This document shows, in pieces, positions 35,991-44,862 of a DNA stretch of 64,000 bases. The stretch is from the NCBI GenBank assembly GCA_900546565.1, contig URDC01000003.1, positions 53,905-117,904 of the forward strand, in the 5' to 3' direction. How positions within the stretch are numbered: position 1 is the stretch's first letter; every line of letters begins with the position of its first letter. This stretch comes from an uncultured Opitutales bacterium (GTDB lineage: Bacteria; Verrucomicrobiota; Verrucomicrobiia; Opitutales; Intestinicryptomonadaceae). Made by a program: the position numbers and the translations under genes. The notes under the pieces were generated by a model. The model saw only the letters and a list, made by a program, of their open reading frames with translations. It had not been told where the DNA came from and did no database searches.

Positions 35991-36995
35991 ATGGATATAA
36001 TGACGGTTGTAATTGTGTTGGCGGCGGTGTTCGCGCTTGTGGCGTTCTTTGTTGTGGCGTCGTTTGTGAACACCTGGTTGAAGGCGATGTTGGCGGGCGC
36101 AAGTGTGAGCATGTTCACGCTTATTGCGATGCGTCTGCGCGGCGTCCCCTACGGAATGATTGTGGACTCGCGCATTATGGCGGTGAAGGCGGGGCTTAAT
36201 TTGAGCATAAACCAGCTCGAAGAGCACTATTTGGCGGAGGGGCATTTAATCCCGACTATTCAGGCGTTGATTGCATCGGAAAAGGCGGGTATGGATTTGT
36301 CTTGGAAGCAGGCGTGCGCGATTGACCTCGCCACGAAGGGCACGGCTAAGACGGTGGGCGAGGCTGTGCGCACGTCGATAAATCCGAAGGTAATAGACTG
36401 TCCGAGTGCGGGCAGCGGGCGGACGTCGATTGACGGTGTCGCAAAGGACGGTATTCAGGTGAAGGTTCGCGCCCGCGTAACGGTGCGCACGAATTTGGAG
36501 CGGTTTGTAGGCGGCGCGCAGGAGGAGACGATTATTGCGCGTGTGGGCGAAGGCATTGTGACGACCATCGGCTCGGCGGACTCCTACAAATTCGTGTTGG
36601 AGCACCCCGACAGGATTTCGAAAGTTGTTTTGGAGCGCGGTTTGGATTCGGGCACTGCCTACGAGATTCTTTCAATCGACATTGCAGACGTCGACGTGGG
36701 CGAGAATGTGGGCGCGAAATTGCAGGAGGCTCAGGCGATTGCGAACAAGAATATGGCGCAAGCCCAAGCCGAAATTCGCCGTGCCGCCGCAGTTGCTCTC
36801 GAACAGGAGATGAAGGCGAAAGTCGTGGATATGAAGGCGAAGGTTGTGGAAGCCGAGGCCCAGGTGCCGCTTGCTTTGTCCGAATCGCTGCGCTCGGGGA
36901 ATATGGGCTTTATGGACTACTACAAGCTGCGCAATATTCAGGCGGATACCTCGATGCGCGAAAGCATTTCGGGCGACACGCCCAAGAAACAATAA
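35991..36995 (+). CDS. floA: Flotillin-like protein FloA
   Basis: 334 residues, the usual FloA length. N-terminal membrane anchor (1-35), then the PHB/SPFH domain with [20 protein letters not shown] (about 144-163) and the C-terminal flotillin helix rich in Ala/Glu/Lys ([20 protein letters not shown], about 258-277). Forms detergent-resistant membrane assemblies. Its stop abuts the next start codon (TAAATG), so the third gene is co-translated. Confidence 0.93.
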   Translation: MDIMTVVIVLAAVFALVAFFVVASFVNTWLKAMLAGASVSMFTLIAMRLRGVPYGMIVDSRIMAVKAGLNLSINQLEEHYLAEGHLIPTIQALIASEKAGMDLSWKQACAIDLATKGTAKTVGEAVRTSINPKVIDCPSAGSGRTSIDGVAKDGIQVKVRARVTVRTNLERFVGGAQEETIIARVGEGIVTTIGSADSYKFVLEHPDRISKVVLERGLDSGTAYEILSIDIADVDVGENVGAKLQEAQAIANKNMAQAQAEIRRAAAVALEQEMKAKVVDMKAKVVEAEAQVPLALSESLRSGNMGFMDYYKLRNIQADTSMRESISGDTPKKQ

Positions 36996-37811
36996 ATGGA
37001 ATATTTAATTGTAATAATTGTCGTAATTGCGTTCAACGTGTTTGCCGCTTCCGCGAAAAAGCGCGGCGGCGGGGACGGCGGCAGTGCGGACGATGACGGC
37101 GCGGATATGGCGGGGCGTTCGGATTCTGCCGGCGGCGTTGGCGGCGGACATTTCGGGGGAGATTTCGACTCGGACTCGGGCGCGGACGTTTCGGGCGAGT
37201 ATTATCCCGAAGCCGAAATGTCGCGCGGCGATGTGGAAATTTCGGGGGAGGATTTTGACGCCGCGCGGGAGTTTGTCGAGAAACTCAAACGCGAACGCGC
37301 TGGAAGTGTGCGCGGCGGCGGAATGTCGGCCGACGGTGGTATCGAGGCGGAGGAAAATTTCGGCGGGAATGCGAAGCCGTTTACATATGGCGGGACGCTG
37401 CGCGAAGTCCCGTCGAAGAGAGTTGACGCTTCGGGCGGCGGTTTTGCCGAAGATGTCGGCAGCGGCGGCGGCGCGGATATGTCGGGGCGTTCGGATTCTG
37501 CCGGCGAGAGCCGTTTTGACGCCGAGCTTCGCATGTTGCGCGAGCGTTCCGAAACCCTTCAAAACACGCTGCGCAGCATTCGCGACTTTGAAGAGCAGAA
37601 CAAAATTTCGCTTTCTGTCGGAGGCGCGGAAGGCGCGTATTTGCTTGGGGGCATTTCTGAGTTTCGGGGGGAGGACGGTTCGCCGTCGGAGGAGGCTGAC
37701 GGTTTGCAATCCTCGGGCTGCGGGGGCGGATTTTTCGCGTCGAAAGCGGATTTGCGCAGGGCTGTTTTGGCGTCCGAAATTTTGGGCAAGCCTGTATCGC
37801 TTGGAAAGTAG
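36996..37811 (+). CDS. Unknown membrane-anchored acidic protein of the floA operon
   Basis: 271 residues. One N-terminal membrane helix (MEYLIVIIVVIAFNVFAASA), then a Gly/Ser/Asp-rich acidic body with helical stretches (FDAAREFVEKLKRERAGS; ELRMLRERSETLQNTLRSIR). A segment ADMxGRSDSAG occurs twice, encoded by a 37-base direct repeat with one mismatch (37098-37134, 37470-37506). Position suggests a partner of FloA/NfeD. I do not recognise a family. Confidence 0.6.
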   Translation: MEYLIVIIVVIAFNVFAASAKKRGGGDGGSADDDGADMAGRSDSAGGVGGGHFGGDFDSDSGADVSGEYYPEAEMSRGDVEISGEDFDAAREFVEKLKRERAGSVRGGGMSADGGIEAEENFGGNAKPFTYGGTLREVPSKRVDASGGGFAEDVGSGGGADMSGRSDSAGESRFDAELRMLRERSETLQNTLRSIRDFEEQNKISLSVGGAEGAYLLGGISEFRGEDGSPSEEADGLQSSGCGGGFFASKADLRRAVLASEILGKPVSLGK

Positions 37812-37816
37812 GTTTT

Positions 37817-40273
37817 ATGATAATATCACAGTCGGAATTAAGGGAAATTACGTCGGCGAGGTGTGCGAGGATATTCGACTATCTCGGAATGCACAAGTGC
37901 AGGGGCGGGGTCGTGGCTCGGTGCTATTTGGGCGACGCGAAGAGTTGCGCGATTGTAAATGCCGCAACGGGCGAATCCGCCGAAATGTGCAAGCTTGACG
38001 AATCGGGATTTTTCGAGTTTTTCTTCAAGGGATTGCGCAAGCCCTTTGAACACTACTTCGAAGTGTGCGACTACCGCGGCGGGTGCAGGCGCGTTTACGA
38101 CTGTTACAGTTTCGCGCCGACGCTTTCGGAATTCGACGTCTATCTTATAGGCAAGGGCGACGACCGCAAAATCTACGATGTTTTGGGCAGCCACGTCAAG
38201 ACAATCGGCGGCGTTTCGGGTGTGGCGTTTGCGGTGTGGGCGCCGACTGCGCGGAGGGTCAGCGTTGTGGGCGACTTCAACGAATGGGACGGTCGCTACA
38301 ATCAAATGCGCCCCGTGGGGAGTTCGGGCATTTGGGAGATTTTCGTTCCGAATGCGAAGCACGGCGACAAATATAAATACGAGATTTTGGCGGCGCGAAA
38401 CGACACGCCGTTTCTGAAAATCGACCCGTATGCAGTGCGCTTCGAAGCTCCGCCGAACAACAGTTCGATTGTCTGGAATTTGGATGGGTATTCGTGGGGC
38501 GACGCTAAGTGGCTCGAACGCAGGGCGGCGACGGATTGGAGCAGGAAACCCGTGTCGGTCTACGAGGTTCATTTGGGCTCGTGGAAGCGCGTTGCAGACG
38601 ACGGGTTCCGTCCGCTTTCGTATGTCGAGATAGGGCGCGAACTTGCTCAATACTGCCGCAAGATGAATTTTACGCACGTCGAATTTATGCCGCTTTCGGA
38701 GTATCCGTTCCCCGGGTCGTGGGGGTATCAGGTGACGGGCTTTTACGCGCCCACGCAACGCTACGGCACGCCGCAGGATTTTATGCGTATGGTCGACATC
38801 CTCCACCAGAGCGGAATCGGCGTGATTATGGACTGGGTGCCCGCGCACTTTCCGCGCGATTCGTTCGCGCTGGCGGGCTTTGACGGATCGTGTCTTTTCG
38901 AGCACGAAGATCCGAGGCTGGGGGCGAATCCCGACTGGGGAACGCTGTGCTTCAACTACGGGCGGGCGGAGGTCTCGAATTTCCTGATGGGAAGCGCGCT
39001 TGCGTGGTTCGACCGCTTCCACATTGACGGGCTGCGCGTCGATGCGGTGGCGTCAATGCTGTATCTGAATTTTTCGCGCAGTGACTGGATTCCAAACCGC
39101 TACGGCGGGGCGGAAAATTTGGAGGCAATCGAATTCTTGAAGCACACGAATTCAGCCGTTCACGAAGCGTTCAAAGGCTCGCTCATGATTGCCGAGGAAA
39201 GCACGACTTTTGCGGGCGTCACGAAACCCGTCGAAGAGGGCGGACTGGGATTCGACTTGAAATGGAATCTGGGCTGGATGCACGACACGCTCGACTATAT
39301 GAAGGAGGACCCCGTCAACCGCAAGTATCACCACAACAAGATAACGTTCCCGTCGGTGTATCAGTTTACGGAGAAGTTTATGCTGGTGTATTCGCACGAC
39401 GAGGTTGTGCACGGCAAAAGCCCTATGGTCGGCAAAATGGGCGCGTTCGACTGGGACGACAAAATCGCCAATCTGCGCGCTCTCTATGCGTTCATGTGGT
39501 TCTGGCCGGGGAAGAAAACGCTTTTTATGGGCGACGAAATCGCACAAAGCACCGAATGGCGTTATGACGACTCGATAAACTGGGATTTGCTCAAATACGA
39601 TGCGCACCGCTCGGTGCAGGCGGTTGTCCGCGATGCCGCGGGGCTGTATCTGCGCGACGAATCGCTGGCGGCTAACGATTTCAACCCCGACGGTTTCGCG
39701 TGGATTAACGCAGACGACGGCAATTACAGTGCCTACTCGTTCCTGCGCTACTGCGAAGACGGTAAAACCTGCTATGCGGTGGTGTGCAATTTTACGCCGT
39801 GCAGGCGCGAAAACTACGGGGTCGGGCTGCCGTTTGCGGGGCGTTGGCGCGAAGTTCTGAACACCGACGCGCTCTGCTACAACGGTTCGGGCGCGGGCAA
39901 CTGCGGCGTTGTCGAGGCGGGCGAGATGCCGATGAACAACCAGCCCTATGGCGCGCTTTTGACGCTTCCGCCGATGTCGACTATTGTTCTGAAATATTCG
40001 AAGGAGTCGGAAGGGGATTCGAATGGCAGTGCGAAGCAAGTTGAGCCTGCGGAGGTCTCTTCGGCAAAGTGCGCGAAAAAACGCGCGGTAAAGAGGAGTG
40101 TGAAGAACGTTGCGAAGCAGGCTGAGAATAGGGCTGCGAAGCAGGGCGTGAAGCGTTCTGTTAAGTCTGACGAAAAATGCGCCGCAAAAGCGGGACGCTC
40201 GGTGGCGAGGTATGTTCAAGGCGGGGATAAAAACGCAAAACGCGCTTCGCGCGGGGGGTGCGAAAAAAAATAA
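37817..40273 (+). CDS. glgB: 1,4-alpha-glucan branching enzyme with basic C-terminal tail
   Basis: 818 residues. N-terminal CBM48 modules (about 15-230; VWAPTARRVSVVGDFNEW), GH13 catalytic barrel with Asp409 (DGLRVDAVASM), Glu460 (IAEEST) and SHDEVVHGK, and a C-terminal beta domain ending near residue 728. The last 90 residues are extra: 25 are Lys or Arg against 10 acidic, Ala/Lys-rich like histone H1, with VKRSVK twice. Branching enzymes normally end where this tail begins. Starts six bases after the preceding gene. No other glycogen genes are in view. Confidence 0.92.
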   Translation: MIISQSELREITSARCARIFDYLGMHKCRGGVVARCYLGDAKSCAIVNAATGESAEMCKLDESGFFEFFFKGLRKPFEHYFEVCDYRGGCRRVYDCYSFAPTLSEFDVYLIGKGDDRKIYDVLGSHVKTIGGVSGVAFAVWAPTARRVSVVGDFNEWDGRYNQMRPVGSSGIWEIFVPNAKHGDKYKYEILAARNDTPFLKIDPYAVRFEAPPNNSSIVWNLDGYSWGDAKWLERRAATDWSRKPVSVYEVHLGSWKRVADDGFRPLSYVEIGRELAQYCRKMNFTHVEFMPLSEYPFPGSWGYQVTGFYAPTQRYGTPQDFMRMVDILHQSGIGVIMDWVPAHFPRDSFALAGFDGSCLFEHEDPRLGANPDWGTLCFNYGRAEVSNFLMGSALAWFDRFHIDGLRVDAVASMLYLNFSRSDWIPNRYGGAENLEAIEFLKHTNSAVHEAFKGSLMIAEESTTFAGVTKPVEEGGLGFDLKWNLGWMHDTLDYMKEDPVNRKYHHNKITFPSVYQFTEKFMLVYSHDEVVHGKSPMVGKMGAFDWDDKIANLRALYAFMWFWPGKKTLFMGDEIAQSTEWRYDDSINWDLLKYDAHRSVQAVVRDAAGLYLRDESLAANDFNPDGFAWINADDGNYSAYSFLRYCEDGKTCYAVVCNFTPCRRENYGVGLPFAGRWREVLNTDALCYNGSGAGNCGVVEAGEMPMNNQPYGALLTLPPMSTIVLKYSKESEGDSNGSAKQVEPAEVSSAKCAKKRAVKRSVKNVAKQAENRAAKQGVKRSVKSDEKCAAKAGRSVARYVQGGDKNAKRASRGGCEKK

Positions 40274-40334
40274 AAAAAAGCTTGATTGAACGCCGCGAAG
40301 TGTTAACGTGTGTGCTTTATAAAAATTTCGAGTC

Positions 40335-40418
40335 GGTGGGGTATCCAAGAGGCCAAAGGACGCGGACTGTAAATCCGTTCAGCTACGCTGTTCGTGGGTT
40401 CGACCCCCACCCCCACCA
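40335..40418 (+). tRNA. tRNA-Tyr (anticodon GTA)
   Basis: Acceptor arms GGTGGGG (40335-40341) and CCCCACC (40411-40417), anticodon loop CTGTAAA with GTA at 40369-40371, a long variable arm (type II, as tRNA-Tyr has) and TTCGACC T-loop. 3' CCA is not encoded. The only RNA gene I could fold with confidence in the 40274-40635 gap. Confidence 0.95.
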
Positions 40419-40444
40419 CTCGGAATTTTTTTTGTTTCTACAAC

Positions 40445-40477
40445 CCCCGCGGACGTTCCGCCGTTCGGGGATTTTTT
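40445..40477 (+). terminator. Terminator after tRNA-Tyr
   Basis: CCCCG / CGGGG stem (40445-40449, 40466-40470) with an inner GGACGTTCC fold, then ATTTTTT. The remainder up to rpsT (40478-40635) shows no gene. Confidence 0.6.
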
Positions 40478-40635
40478 GTATTCGGACGCGGCTGTTTGTT
40501 TTTTTGCGCGTTTAACGGCTGTTGAAAGATGTTGTTTCTTCAAAATAGATGAAAGATTTTTGTTGCAAAAGGGGGAAAAATCTTTTTGATGAGTCGTTTA
40601 TAGTAAATAAAACTTTATAGACAACAAGTAAATTT

Positions 40636-40893
40636 ATGGCAAACAAACAATCATCTAAAAAAGACATTCGCAGAACAGCCACCCGCACGGCCCATAACCG
40701 CACGGTTCGCAGCCGTATCAAGACTTTGTCGAAGACGGTGGAAGTCAGCGCGGACGCGGAATCGCTGAAAAAGTCGGGCGCGGTTTTGGCTTCGGCTTTG
40801 GATAAGGCCTGCAAAAAGGGTATTGTCCACCCCAACAAGGTTGCCAGAGTCAAGAGCCGTTTGGCGAAAGCCGCGGCGAAGCTCGCGAAATAA
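40636..40893 (+). CDS. rpsT: 30S ribosomal protein S20
   Basis: 85 residues, the normal size. Starts MANKQSSKKDIRRTATRTA and is rich in Lys, Arg and Ala, matching bS20, which binds 16S rRNA helix 44 and the 5' domain. Monocistronic, followed by a strong terminator. Confidence 0.95.
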   Translation: MANKQSSKKDIRRTATRTAHNRTVRSRIKTLSKTVEVSADAESLKKSGAVLASALDKACKKGIVHPNKVARVKSRLAKAAAKLAK

Positions 40894-40916
40894 CCGTATC
40901 GATATTTTTCACAATT

Positions 40917-40948
40917 AACTTTCGGCCGAATCGGCCGAAAGTTTTTGT
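40917..40948 (+). terminator. Terminator after rpsT
   Basis: Near-perfect palindrome AACTTTCGGCCGA / TCGGCCGAAAGTT (40917-40943) with T5, 24 bases after the stop codon. Confidence 0.9.
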
Positions 40949-40972
40949 GTCTAACGGCATCTGTTTTGCGAA

Positions 40973-41419
40973 ATGGACGGGAACGAATACATATCGGCTA
41001 TCCCCCTCGACGTGTTGCCCTCGCCTGTCGGGTGTTCGATGTTTTTCAAAACTATCGACAAGATTTTCGCAATAAATATGGGCTCGGCAAAATTCGAAAG
41101 TTTGAAGCTCGCCCTCGATATGGTCGACTGCGCCCGTCCGACGACTTTCGAGTTTATGAAGAACGTTTTGGACTCGATGCACTGCGAATTTGTGCGCGTC
41201 GATCTATACAACGAGCTTGACGGGATTTTCGACTGCCGCGCAACGTTTGCAGTCGGCGACCATTCGGGCGGCAAGAAAATTGTCGAAATCGACGCCCGTC
41301 CGAGCGACGCAATCGCGCTTGCGCTGCGGTTTTCGACGCCGATTTACATTGTCGCCTCGGTTTTGGAGAAGCTCGAAGATATGGCTGCCGCCTACCGCAA
41401 GCTGCGCGACGAATTCTGA
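40973..41419 (+). CDS. Bifunctional nuclease family protein (DUF151)
   Basis: 148 residues. The BFN domain motifs are VDLYNELDGIFDCRATF (about 76-92) and IDARPSDAIALALRFSTPIY (about 104-123). DUF151 proteins have been reported to act as RNase/DNase. Here the protein is a single domain without the UVR motif of some homologues. Sits between rpsT and dus. Confidence 0.85.
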   Translation: MDGNEYISAIPLDVLPSPVGCSMFFKTIDKIFAINMGSAKFESLKLALDMVDCARPTTFEFMKNVLDSMHCEFVRVDLYNELDGIFDCRATFAVGDHSGGKKIVEIDARPSDAIALALRFSTPIYIVASVLEKLEDMAAAYRKLRDEF

Positions 41420-41491
41420 TTTTATTTTGTGCCGTAGAGGTGCGGTTTCGCGCCTTCGGACGGTTTTGGTATACGTGTTTTAGGTCGAAAA

Positions 41492-42535
41492 ATGTCCGCG
41501 CCGTTTTCAAAAGGAGATTTTGTTTCGTTCCTCGCGCCCATGCAGGACATTACCGACGCGGGGTTTATGGACATTATTGCGGGCTTCGGCGCACCCGACT
41601 TTTTTATGGCGGAATATTTCAGGGTGCACGAATATTTTTATCTTGAACCGTCGGTGTTGAAGGCGGTTTTGCGCCGTCCCGCGGGGCGCGGGGTTGTCGC
41701 GCAGTTCATAGGCGAAGACGAATACTACATTGAACGGGCAATCGACGAGCTTGCGCGGTATCCGCAGGTGAAAATGCTCGACTTGAATTTGGGGTGTCCC
41801 GCGCCGAAAATTTACAAGAAGAATGTCGGCGGCGGGCTTCTGCGCGACCCGAAGAAAATCGAATCAATCCTGCGGGTAATGCGCGAACGTTGGCGGGGGG
41901 TGTTGAGTGTGAAAATGCGCTTGGGTTTTGAGGACGACTCGCGGTTTTTCGAGCTTTTCAGGCTTGTATGCGACTGCGGCGCGGATTTTGTAACCGTCCA
42001 CGGGCGCACGGTGCGCCAGCTTTACAGAGGGCGGGCGGATTACGGCAGGATTTTCGAAGCCGCCGAAAGTTCGCCGGTGCCCGTGATTGTAAACGGCGAT
42101 GTGGACAGTGCCGATGTCGCGCTTGAAATACGGGCGAAGTCGAAGTGCGCGGGGGTGATGTCGGGCAGGCCTGCGGTGCGCAATCCGTGGATTTTCCGCC
42201 AGATAAGGGAGGCGTTGGATGGGCGGAAGATTTTCGAACCTACGCTTGAAGATGTCCGCGTGTATGTGGAAAAGCTGCGCGAAAACATCGAAGCGCGGGC
42301 GGCGCAGATGAAGTTCCCCGACTCGCGGCTTAAAAAGTTTTTAAACTTTGCGGGGACGGGCGTCGACCCCGAGGGCGAATTTCTTTACAAAATGCGCCGT
42401 TCCCGCGGAATGGAAGAGCTTCTGAAAGTTTGTGACGAGTTTTTGCTGGGCGAAAATGCCGCAAAAAAATTCAACTGCGCGGGGTTTGCGAATCTCTGCG
42501 CCCGTCCCAATCACGAGGCGGATTTGCGGGGCTGA
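41492..42535 (+). CDS. dus: tRNA-dihydrouridine synthase
   Basis: 347 residues. FMN TIM barrel with LAPMQDITD at 14-22, catalytic cysteine in LNLGCPAPKIYKKNVGGGLL (about 98-117), VKMRLGF and VHGRT motifs. Reduces specific uridines in tRNA. The subfamily (DusA/B/C) is not assigned. Twelve bases separate it from the methyltransferase gene, so the two tRNA modification genes are probably co-transcribed. Confidence 0.9.
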   Translation: MSAPFSKGDFVSFLAPMQDITDAGFMDIIAGFGAPDFFMAEYFRVHEYFYLEPSVLKAVLRRPAGRGVVAQFIGEDEYYIERAIDELARYPQVKMLDLNLGCPAPKIYKKNVGGGLLRDPKKIESILRVMRERWRGVLSVKMRLGFEDDSRFFELFRLVCDCGADFVTVHGRTVRQLYRGRADYGRIFEAAESSPVPVIVNGDVDSADVALEIRAKSKCAGVMSGRPAVRNPWIFRQIREALDGRKIFEPTLEDVRVYVEKLRENIEARAAQMKFPDSRLKKFLNFAGTGVDPEGEFLYKMRRSRGMEELLKVCDEFLLGENAAKKFNCAGFANLCARPNHEADLRG

Positions 42536-42546
42536 AAGGGGCGGAT

Positions 42547-43230
42547 ATGGCTGAGGAGATGACTACGCGCGAAAAAATCGAAGAGCTTTCGGGGAAAATA
42601 ACGGCGTCGCGGTTTGCGAAAATGGCGCGAGCCGCCGAAAACCGCACGCGGTATTTGACTGTCGTTTTGGAGGACATTTTCCAGCCGCACAATGCCGCGG
42701 CGGTATTGCGCAACTGCGACGCGTTCGGGTTGCAGGAAGTCCATTTTATAGAAAACAAATTCCGCCTTAGGATTAGCGACAATGTGGACACGGGCGTTTC
42801 GAAGTGGCAGGACGTTTTCCGCCACACGTCGCCGTTTGCGCGAATCCAGAAAAACGGAATGCCAAAAGACCACACGGTTTCGCCCGAAGAGGAAGCGAAC
42901 ACACGCCGCGCTCTGGCGGAGGTGAAGTCGCGCGGGTATGCGCTTGCAGCGTCGGTAGTGGGCGCGGAGGGCTGCATTGACGACATCCCGCTCGACCGTC
43001 CGCTTGCGCTTATGATTGGCACGGAGCTTACGGGGTTGACTGCCGCCGCCCGCGAAATGGCCGACTACACGTTTTCGGCGGAGATGTTGGGGTTTGCGCA
43101 GAGTTTTAATTTGTCTGTATTTTCCGCGCTGTGCCTTTCGAATTTGAGCGCGAGGCTGCGCAAGACGGACAAGTGGAAGATGTCGCAAGCAGAGCGCGAC
43201 GAATTGCTTTTGCGCTGGCTTGAATTGTAA
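42547..43230 (+). CDS. TrmH-like SPOUT RNA methyltransferase
   Basis: 227 residues. SPOUT motif 1 with the catalytic Arg is NAAAVLRNCDAFG (about 49-61). Motif 2 is IGTELTGL (about 157-164). Motif 3, GFAQSFNLSVFSAL (about 181-194), closes the SAM knot. This form is closest to TrmH, which makes Gm18 in tRNA, and fits the adjacent dus gene. A ribosomal RNA target cannot be excluded. Confidence 0.87.
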   Translation: MAEEMTTREKIEELSGKITASRFAKMARAAENRTRYLTVVLEDIFQPHNAAAVLRNCDAFGLQEVHFIENKFRLRISDNVDTGVSKWQDVFRHTSPFARIQKNGMPKDHTVSPEEEANTRRALAEVKSRGYALAASVVGAEGCIDDIPLDRPLALMIGTELTGLTAAAREMADYTFSAEMLGFAQSFNLSVFSALCLSNLSARLRKTDKWKMSQAERDELLLRWLEL

Positions 43231-43251
43231 ATTTTTTTGTGCCGCGGGTAG

Positions 43252-43836
43252 TTATGAGGCGAGCTCGCGGATTTTTTCGGCGATGATTTCGGACTGGGCG
43301 TTCCAGCAGCTGTGTCCGCCGAACGGCAATTTTACGACGTTGTCGTCGGCGAAATATTGAAGCGTTTGTTGCGGGTCTAAAAGTTCGTCGTCGAGGGCTA
43401 CGAAGACGGTGTGGGCTATGCCGAGTTCGGCGAAGTTGCGGGCGGCGGTTTGTCCTTTATAAGAGCGGAAGACGGGCGAATTTTCGTAGCCGAGTTTTTT
43501 GCCCGTTTCGAACGGATTGGTTGCGGGGTTTATCAAAACAAGCGCGAGGCAATCGGGGTTAACGCCGCGGTTTTTGACAAGTTCGTCGGCGAGTTTTGAC
43601 GCGAAGAATCCGCCGAGCGAAGTTCCGACGATTGCGGTTATTGGGGCTGGGTTTTGTCTTTGGGCGTCTTCGAATTTCCGCAGGATTAGGGCAAAGTTTT
43701 CGCCGAATGTGGCGGTTTCGGACGGATATGAAAGGCAGTCGACGTTTGCCGTGCCGAAGACTTCGCAAAGACCCGTGTTTGTGCGCGACTTCACTCCGCC
43801 CGAAAGACCGTGGATATAGCGTATTTTAAACTGCAT
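43252..43836 (-). CDS. YqiA/YcfP-type alpha/beta hydrolase
   Basis: 194 residues. RYIHGLSGG at 6-14 forms the oxyanion region; nucleophile elbow GTSLGGFFA (about 70-78); Asp in ALDDELLDP and His in GGHSCW complete a triad. Matches the UPF0227 esterases. Short and cytoplasmic, no signal peptide. Transcribed towards the trmH-like gene. Confidence 0.78.
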   Translation of the reverse strand: MQFKIRYIHGLSGGVKSRTNTGLCEVFGTANVDCLSYPSETATFGENFALILRKFEDAQRQNPAPITAIVGTSLGGFFASKLADELVKNRGVNPDCLALVLINPATNPFETGKKLGYENSPVFRSYKGQTAARNFAELGIAHTVFVALDDELLDPQQTLQYFADDNVVKLPFGGHSCWNAQSEIIAEKIRELAS

Positions 43837-43882
43837 ATTGCGTTTCTTCCATGTGTGCGAAGCCGCTTGCGCGGGCGGCGGG

Positions 43883-44749
43883 TTAGTGCCCTCGCAGGTA
43901 TTTTACGCTTTCGCGCATTGCAGGATACGGATTTTTGAAGCAGGTTTCGTTTTCGAGGACGAAGTAGCCGTCGAAGCCGATTTCATCGAGCGTGGCAATC
44001 ATTGCGGGCAGGTCGAGACAGCCCGTGCCGAGGGGAACGTCGGTCTTTTCCTTCGCGCCGAATTTGGCGGTGTCTTTAAAATGGAGCAGGGCGATTTTTT
44101 TGCCGAGCGTTTTATAGCCGCGGATAATGTCGGTTTTTTCGCGCGCCCAATGTCCGTTGTCGACAATCGCGAATATGTTTTTGAAATCTTTTATGCGCGA
44201 AAGCATACCTTCGGGTTTATTGTAGAGGTTTTGCTTGTTATACTCGGCGGTGTGGTGGTGGACTGCGATTTTTACGCCGTATTGAGCAGCCTTTTTATCG
44301 AGCTTGGGAAGGTTTTTATAGTCGCCCTCCCAAGTAAAAAACGGAATGCCCATTTCTCTGCAAAACGAAAGGTATTTGTCGGCGTCTTCGGGCTTTTTGA
44401 AGTCCCCGCCTATGCCGAAGCTCGGGATTTCAAGCTTTGCATCGGAGAAGAGTTTTTTCACGTATGCGCGTTGTTCGGCGTTCATATCGGGCGAAAAGCG
44501 CGTGTTCGGGTATTTGGCAAGTTTGATTGTCTGCGAGCACACGACGCCGTCGACGCCCATTTGCTCGGCGGCTTTGACCACGTCTTCAAGGGTTGCGACG
44601 TCCTTGAAAACGTAGGCGTGGAATGCCACTTTGCGGTGTTTTTGCGGCTGGGGCGCGGCGCAATTTTGCGAAGCGCAAGAGGCGCAAACGGCAAGGGCTA
44701 CTGCGGCGGTTAATGTCGAAATTATTGTCGAAAAAAATCTTCCTGTCAT
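43883..44749 (-). CDS. Secreted sugar phosphate isomerase/epimerase-like protein
   Basis: 288 residues from the ATG at 44749; an upstream frame to 44872 lies across the murA start and is rejected. Signal peptide of about 30 residues ending in a Cys-rich stretch (AVCASCASQNC), possibly a lipoprotein. AP_endonuc_2-type TIM barrel with metal-site HHHTAEYNK, VDNGHWAR, LLHFKD and VLENE. Common in PVC and Bacteroidetes beside secreted sugar enzymes; substrate unknown. Divergent from murA with a shared intergenic region. Confidence 0.82.
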   Translation of the reverse strand: MTGRFFSTIISTLTAAVALAVCASCASQNCAAPQPQKHRKVAFHAYVFKDVATLEDVVKAAEQMGVDGVVCSQTIKLAKYPNTRFSPDMNAEQRAYVKKLFSDAKLEIPSFGIGGDFKKPEDADKYLSFCREMGIPFFTWEGDYKNLPKLDKKAAQYGVKIAVHHHTAEYNKQNLYNKPEGMLSRIKDFKNIFAIVDNGHWAREKTDIIRGYKTLGKKIALLHFKDTAKFGAKEKTDVPLGTGCLDLPAMIATLDEIGFDGYFVLENETCFKNPYPAMRESVKYLRGH

Positions 44750-44819
44750 AATCGGATACCTATGCGGGCTGTTGCGCGGCGTCAACACTTTTTTGGGCGA
44801 TTTTTTCGGGCGATTCTTG

Positions 44820-44847
44820 TTGACTGTGCGGCGGGCGGAAATATCAT
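44820..44847 (+). promoter_or_regulatory. Probable murA promoter
   Basis: TTGACT (44820-44825), 16-base spacer, TATCAT (44842-44847), start codon at 44863. Short leader, no clear Shine-Dalgarno. Confidence 0.5.
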
Positions 44848-44862
44848 CCGAACGCGAAAAAT

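Noticed and set aside
37838..40348. Two long minus-strand frames across the branching enzyme gene
   Set aside because: Both are antisense to glgB, whose catalytic motifs are intact. The products are Arg-rich shadows typical of GC-rich DNA.
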